A stretch of DNA of 33,653 nt from Ichthyophonus hoferi (Eukaryota > Opisthokonta > Ichthyosporea > Ichthyophonida > Ichthyophonidae): assembly GCA_002751075.1 (NCBI GenBank), contig NAOQ01000345.1:9979-43631 (forward strand). Reading direction: 5' to 3'. Shown piece after piece: positions 33,290 through 33,653 of this stretch; positions within the stretch are counted from its first letter, which is position 1; the number at the start of each line of letters is the position of its first letter. A model generated the notes under the pieces. That model was not told the origin of the DNA, ran no database searches, and saw only the letters and a list, made by a program, of their open reading frames with translations. A program made the translations under genes and the position numbers.

Positions 33290-33653
33290 CTGTAGATTAA
33301 ATATAGCTGTAAGTGAAAACTACCACTAGTTCATATCTCAGGGACAGTTTTATAACGTATACACATGACACTGTACCAATTATCGCTCTCATATATATGG
33401 CTGTACCGACTGGGCATTATAATAGAGTGCTAGTCAAACCAAGGTATTTAATTGAGTGAAGGTATTAAGCTACTCATAACGCATGTTTAAAACAGACATA
33501 TGTCACATGAATGACGTAGAAATGACGTAGTAAAAGGGAATAAGTACACAAGAGAAGAAGATAACAGGTTATGCCTTCAATTATAGTAGGTGCACTAAAG
33601 GTGCTTGTTTACCAGAGGTACATAACTAAATTCAAATAACGTATACAATATAT
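33290..33653 (-). other. intron or 5' flank of the right-edge gene
   Basis: Follows (in genomic order) the exon at 33216-33289 and so is probably its upstream intron. A repeated ATGACGTAG motif (two copies about 10 bp apart, near 33512-33530) is visible. No exon recognised. Confidence 0.35.

Overview
The window is eukaryotic nuclear DNA. It is AT-rich, full of microsatellites, and carries three intron-dense protein genes with GT-AG introns of about 60 to 800 bp (one is 2.1 kb with an assembly gap). Every exon boundary given here keeps an open frame and a consistent phase across the whole gene. The gene set (an ALIX-type BRO1 protein, a CHMP2A ESCRT-III subunit, and an oxygen-dependent protoporphyrinogen oxidase) and the exon density suit an early-branching animal such as a sponge, or another holozoan. 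This placement is inference; nothing here proves the species.

Layout. (1) 1-9.7 kb, minus strand: PDCD6IP/ALIX. Seventeen coding exons (9071 down to 535) give the first 556 residues: the whole BRO1 domain and the first part of the V domain. The rest of the V domain and any Pro-rich tail lie beyond the left edge. A spliced 5' UTR leader with a short upstream ORF precedes it. (2) 9.7-16.5 kb: mostly non-coding, with a long ATT microsatellite, two unexplained plus-strand open stretches, and an old, heavily broken Ty1/Copia-type LTR-retrotransposon fossil on the minus strand (about 11.88-15.18 kb). (3) 16757-21118, plus strand: CHMP2A, six coding exons, 217 aa, complete, with an intact C-terminal MIM1 motif. 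Its third intron holds a 716-base N gap flanked by an exact 67-bp direct repeat, probably an assembly artefact. A possible 60-nt in-frame cassette exon lies before the last exon. (4) 21.1-23.0 kb: 3' flank and intergenic DNA with a 43-codon small ORF and a small tandem repeat. (5) 23019-30877, plus strand: PPOX, fifteen coding exons, 509 aa, complete. Its introns are packed with simple repeats, some of which sit directly against splice acceptors. (6) 30.9-33.65 kb: low-complexity DNA, then one well-formed coding exon (33216-33289, minus strand) of a gene that starts beyond the right edge and that I do not recognise, with a possible terminal exon further left.

Functional links. ALIX and CHMP2A act in the same membrane-scission machinery: ALIX recruits CHMP4, and CHMP2A caps CHMP4 polymers and recruits VPS4. 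Here they are neighbours transcribed away from each other. PPOX, the penultimate haem-synthesis enzyme, has no known link to them. I see no CRISPR array, no tRNA or rRNA gene, and no operon-like system.
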